Assembly (NCBI RefSeq): GCF_000426245.1
Contig: NZ_AUEZ01000026.1
Coordinates: 1 to 64,000 of the forward strand
Direction of reading: 5' to 3'
From: Bradyrhizobium sp. Ai1a-2
Lineage (GTDB): Bacteria > Pseudomonadota > Alphaproteobacteria > Rhizobiales > Xanthobacteraceae
DNA length: 64,000 nucleotides
Made by a program: the position numbers and the translations under genes. Under the pieces are notes generated by a model, which saw only the letters and a program-made list of their open reading frames with translations, ran no database searches and had not been told where the DNA came from. Shown here piece after piece: positions 59,386 to 64,000 of this stretch; position 1 is the first letter of the stretch, and each line of letters starts with the position of its first letter.

Positions 59386-61002
59386 ATGGCCGCGAAAGAC
59401 GTGAAGTTCTCAACCGAAGCCCGTGAGCGCATGCTGCGTGGCGTAGATCTGCTGGCGAATGCAGTCAAAGTGACGCTCGGGCCGAAGGGCCGCAACGTCG
59501 TGCTGGAAAAATCCTTCGGGGCACCGCGCATCACCAAGGATGGCGTCACCGTCGCCAAGGAAATCGAGCTTGAGGACAGGTTCGAGAACATGGGCGCGCA
59601 GATGGTGCGGGAAGTCGCGTCCAAAACCAGCGACATCGCGGGTGACGGCACCACCACCGCGACTGTGCTCGCACAGGCGATCGTCAGGGAGGGCGCCAAG
59701 TCGGTCGCCGCCGGCATGAACCCAATGGACCTGAAGCGCGGCATCGACCTCGCGGTCGAAGCGATCGTCGCCGACCTCAAGGCCCATGCCAGGAAGATCA
59801 CCTCCAACGATGAGATCGCCCAGGTCGGCACCATCTCCGCCAACGGAGACGGCGAGATCGGCCGCTTCCTTGCCGATGCCATGCAGAAGGTCGGCAATGA
59901 GGGCGTGATCACGGTCGAGGAGGCAAAGAGCCTCAACACCGAGCTGGAAGTGGTCGAGGGCATGCAGTTCGACCGCGGTTATGTTTCGCCCTATTTCGTC
60001 ACCAATGCCGAGAAGATGAAGGTCGAGCTCGAAGAGCCCTATATCCTGACTCACGAGCAGAAGCTGACCACGTTGCAATCGATGTTGCCGCTGCTGGAAG
60101 CGGTGGTGCAATCCGGCAAGCCGCTGCTCATTATCGCCGAAGACATCGAGGGCGAGGCGCTGGCGACGCTCGTCGTCAACAAGCTGCGCGGCGGCTTGAA
60201 GGTCGCCGCGGTGAAGGCGCCGGGTTTCGGCGATCGCCGCAAAGCGATGCTCGAGGATATCGCCATCCTCACCGGCGGCACCGCGATTTCGGAGGATCTC
60301 GGCATCAAGCTCGAGAATGTCACGTTGAACATGCTCGGCCGCGCCAAGAGGGTCGCCATCGAGAAGGAGAGTACGACCATCGTCGATGGCTCCGGCGCCA
60401 AGAAGGACATCGAAGCGCGCGCCGCCCAGATCAAGGTGCAGATCGAGGAAACGACCTCCGACTATGATCGCGAGAAGTTGGAGGAGCGGCTTGCCAAGCT
60501 CGCCGGCGGCGTCGCCGTGATCCGGGTCGGCGGCGCGACCGAGATCGAGGTGAAGGAACGCAAGGACAGAGTCGAGGACGCATTGCACGCCACCCGCGCG
60601 GCGGTCGAGGAAGGCATCCTTCCCGGCGGCGGCGTGGCGCTGCTGCGCGCCGTGAAAGCGCTGGACAGGATCAAGACTACCAATGCCGACCAGAAGGCCG
60701 GCGTCGAAATCGTGCGTCGCGCCTTACAGATACCGGCGCGCCAGATCGTCGAGAACGCCGGCGAGGACGGTTCGCTGGTGGTCGGCAAGCTCCTTGAGCG
60801 CGGCGACTATAATTGGGGCTTCAACGCCGCGACCGGCGAGTACGAGGACCTGGCCCGCGCCGGCGTGATCGATCCGGCGAAGGTGGTTCGCACCGCATTG
60901 CAGGACGCAGCATCGGTTGCCTCGCTGCTGATCACGACGGAAGCGTTGGTAGCCGACAAGCCGAAGAAATCCGAGTCCACGACGCCGCCGATGGACTTCT
61001 AG
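59386..61002 (+). CDS. groL: Chaperonin GroEL (orphan, no groES)
   Basis: The 538-residue 60-kDa chaperonin folds proteins in an ATP-driven double ring. ATP-site motifs VTLGPKGRNVVLE, GDGTTTATVLAQAIV and GGGVALLRAV are intact. No groES precedes it, which is unusual, and the C-terminal tail reads KKSESTTPPMDF instead of the Gly-Gly-Met repeat. Rhizobia carry several groEL copies; this looks like a secondary copy. GroES from another locus may serve it. Confidence 0.94.
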   Translation: MAAKDVKFSTEARERMLRGVDLLANAVKVTLGPKGRNVVLEKSFGAPRITKDGVTVAKEIELEDRFENMGAQMVREVASKTSDIAGDGTTTATVLAQAIVREGAKSVAAGMNPMDLKRGIDLAVEAIVADLKAHARKITSNDEIAQVGTISANGDGEIGRFLADAMQKVGNEGVITVEEAKSLNTELEVVEGMQFDRGYVSPYFVTNAEKMKVELEEPYILTHEQKLTTLQSMLPLLEAVVQSGKPLLIIAEDIEGEALATLVVNKLRGGLKVAAVKAPGFGDRRKAMLEDIAILTGGTAISEDLGIKLENVTLNMLGRAKRVAIEKESTTIVDGSGAKKDIEARAAQIKVQIEETTSDYDREKLEERLAKLAGGVAVIRVGGATEIEVKERKDRVEDALHATRAAVEEGILPGGGVALLRAVKALDRIKTTNADQKAGVEIVRRALQIPARQIVENAGEDGSLVVGKLLERGDYNWGFNAATGEYEDLARAGVIDPAKVVRTALQDAASVASLLITTEALVADKPKKSESTTPPMDF

Positions 61003-61326
61003 ACTAGAGCAATCGCCGATCAGGTCGAAGGTAGCCCCCCGGGTGAAGCTGCGCTCCCTCTCCCGCTTGCGGGGCGCTTGCGGGGGAGGGCTGGGGTGGG
61101 GGTGCCTCCGCATTGGGGCTTCCCCGAGTGGAGAGAACCCTCACCCGGCGCTAGGCGCCGACCTCTCCCGCAAGCGGGCGAGGTGAAGATTCAGCCTGAC
61201 AGGACGAAGCGCCGTTAAGGCGAGGCAATGCTTAATTCGGCGATCGGGAAACTCTCGCCCGCCACGATGTGACGGACGCCGGGTCGTTCAGGATTTTTGT
61301 TCGGCCCCGGCGCTGTGCACCGGGGC
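61003..61326. other. Gene-free stretch after groEL
   Basis: The groEL and atpC genes converge here. The central part (61050-61186) is a family E repeat. The remaining bases on both sides show no open frame or clear terminator. A GGCCCCGG/CCGGGGCC pair just before the atpC stop (61302-61326) could form an atpC hairpin. Confidence 0.5.
61050..61186. repeat. Palindromic repeat, family E (rearranged)
   Basis: CTCCCTCTCCCGCTTGCGGG with a further GCTTGCGGGGGAGG is followed by CCCTCACCCGGCGCTAGGCG and CCTCTCCCGCAAGCGGG. The arms are partly duplicated compared with the copies at 18684 and 38491. Confidence 0.7.
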
Positions 61327-61734
61327 CTAGTGCATAGCCGTCGCGTTGAGGATGTGCTCGATGCTCTTGAAGTGGTCGAGCCGCTCGATCTCGCGGTCGA
61401 GCTCCGAGCCCTGCTTCTCTTTGAGATTCTCTTCCATCTCGGCGATGGTTTCCCGGAACTGGGCGCGATCGACTTCCTGGATCGACGTCGCGACGTCAGC
61501 GAGCACGGTCAGGCGATTGTCGGAGATCTCGGCCAGACCGCCGAGCACCACCATCTTCTGATGCGTGCCGCCGGTCGTGATCGTCAGGATGCCCGGACGG
61601 ACCGCCGCGACCACCGGTGCGTGACCGGCGAGCACGCCGAAATCACCTTCCACGCCGGGGACATCGACCTGATCGACCTCGCCGGAGAAAGCGAGCGCTT
61701 CGGGGGAGACGAGATCGAAGTGGAAGGTGGCCAT
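61327..61734 (-). CDS. atpC: F1 ATP synthase epsilon subunit
   Basis: The 135-residue subunit sits on the central stalk and inhibits ATP hydrolysis. The N-terminal beta-barrel shows VDQVDVPGVEGDFGVLAGHA and the two-helix C-terminal part is complete to the end. The length is typical. It is the last gene of the atp operon. The 119-base gap from atpD holds a hairpin repeat. Confidence 0.96.
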   Translation of the reverse strand: MATFHFDLVSPEALAFSGEVDQVDVPGVEGDFGVLAGHAPVVAAVRPGILTITTGGTHQKMVVLGGLAEISDNRLTVLADVATSIQEVDRAQFRETIAEMEENLKEKQGSELDREIERLDHFKSIEHILNATAMH

Positions 61735-61773
61735 GGAGGAGCCCGTGGTTCAGATTGACATCAGAAGATGAGA

Positions 61774-61851
61774 GGCGAATAGCGAATGGCGAGTAGCGAA
61801 TGGCACTCGTCAATGTTTTCTACTCGCCACTCCCTATTTCGCTATTCGCTA
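61774..61851. repeat. Palindromic repeat, family H, between atpD and atpC
   Basis: Near-tandem GCGAATAGCGAATGGCGAGT blocks pair with ACTCGCCACTCCC and TTTCGCTATTCGCT further on. It fills most of the atpD-atpC gap, ending two bases before the atpD stop, and would fold strongly in the mRNA. Confidence 0.75.
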
Positions 61852-61853
61852 GC

Positions 61854-63296
<1,443 letters not shown>

Positions 63297-63350
63297 GAAT
63301 AGCTCTCCTTCGAAATTCTGGACTTGAACGACCGTCGTTTGGTTCGTGCG

Positions 63351-64000
63351 TCAGACCGCCTCGGCGCCGGAGATGATCTCGATCAGCTCCTTGGTGATCT
63401 GGGCTTGACGGGTTCGGTTATAGGTCTGGGTTTGCTTGCGGATCATTTCACCGGCGTTGCGGGTGGCGTTGTCCATCGAACTCATCTGCGCGCCATAGAA
63501 AGAGGCGTTGTTTTCCAGCAGCGCGCGGAAGATCTGCACCGCTACATTGCGCGGCAACAGGCCGGAGAGGAGTTCGTCCTCCTCCGGCTCGTATTCGTAG
63601 GACGTCGACGGCGCGTTCGCCGCCTTTTCTTCCACGGCCAGCGGAATGATCTGCTGCGCGGTCGGGATTTGGGCAATCACCGACTTGAACTGCGCGTAGA
63701 ACAACGTGCAGACATCGAACTCGCCGGCATCAAAGCGCGCCAGCACTTTCTTGGCGATATCCTCGGCGTTAACGAAGCCGAGCTGACGAACGCTGCGCAG
63801 ATCGAGATGCTCGACGATCTGCTTGTCGAACAGGCGGCGAAGCTGCTCATAGCCTTTGCGGCCGACGCAGAAGAATTTCACTTCCTTGCCCTGCCCGGTC
63901 AGCGCCAGTGCGCGCTCGCGCGCCAGACGTACGATCGACGAATTGAAGGCGCCGGACAGGCCGCGCTCGCCGGTACAAACCAGCAGCAGATGCACCTGAT
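63351..64000 (-). CDS. atpG: F1 ATP synthase gamma subunit (5' end beyond window)
   Basis: The C-terminal 216 residues are present and the N-terminus is cut by the right edge. VCTGERGLSGAFNSSIVRLA is the conserved mid-protein motif, and the ending ATRNAGEMIRKQTQTYNRTR plus QITKELIEIISGAEAV is the coiled-coil C-terminus that enters the beta ring. Operon order atpG-atpD-atpC is standard. A GTG in frame near 63995 is internal, not a start. Confidence 0.95.
   Translation of the reverse strand, partial: QVHLLLVCTGERGLSGAFNSSIVRLARERALALTGQGKEVKFFCVGRKGYEQLRRLFDKQIVEHLDLRSVRQLGFVNAEDIAKKVLARFDAGEFDVCTLFYAQFKSVIAQIPTAQQIIPLAVEEKAANAPSTSYEYEPEEDELLSGLLPRNVAVQIFRALLENNASFYGAQMSSMDNATRNAGEMIRKQTQTYNRTRQAQITKELIEIISGAEAV

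Overview
This window comes from a GC-rich alphaproteobacterium, most likely Bradyrhizobium or a close relative. I infer that from three things: a complete form IC RuBisCO operon with a divergent cbbR, the order obgE-proB-proA-nadD-rsfS-rlmH-envC-ctpA, and dispersed palindromic repeats of a kind I associate with bradyrhizobial intergenic DNA. No database search was run. The content is mostly chromosomal core and metabolic genes. I saw no prophage, CRISPR array, tRNA or rRNA, and the only transposase is an IS5-type fragment cut by the left edge.

Layout. 1-9 kb: transposase fragment, membrane protein, rpmF, mtgA, farnesyl-diphosphate synthase, DUF1345 protein, a secreted caspase-fold protein, GFA protein, NTF2-like protein and a CPA1 antiporter. 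9-22 kb: amidase, a Rieske oxygenase and a TauD-type dioxygenase around a small coiled-coil gene with a CRP-like site, ispG, sulfurtransferase, EamA transporter, Zur-like regulator, a MarR-emrA-emrB efflux operon and a PRISE-type reductase. 21.9-31.7 kb: cbbF-P-T-A-L-S-X-Y on the minus strand with cbbR divergent, which is the Calvin cycle minus its general-metabolism steps. 31.8-34.5 kb: pcaG, pcaH and pcaF of the beta-ketoadipate pathway. 34.8-45 kb: mutS, a membrane protein, an OsmC-like protein, an ssuABC-like transporter and glnD.

45-57 kb: obgE and proB, a minus-strand parDE-type toxin-antitoxin locus lying inside the pro cluster, then proA, nadD, rsfS, rlmH, envC and ctpA (cell-wall and ribosome maintenance), a divergent polysaccharide deacetylase, and two tandem Nudix RNA pyrophosphohydrolase genes. 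57-64 kb: glgX, a groEL without groES, and the atpG(partial)-atpD-atpC end of the F1 ATPase operon.

No obviously new multigene system was found. The strongest unusual points are: (i) the ParE-like toxin reading frame is broken by one missing base while its ParD antitoxin and a palindromic operator look intact; (ii) at least eight families of palindromic repeats sit at gene borders and in several places supply stop codons or abut start codons (cbbY, the caspase gene, mutS, obgE, amidase); (iii) the orphan groEL lacks the usual GGM tail; (iv) a perfect CRP-type palindrome lies between the Rieske oxygenase and the small coiled-coil gene.
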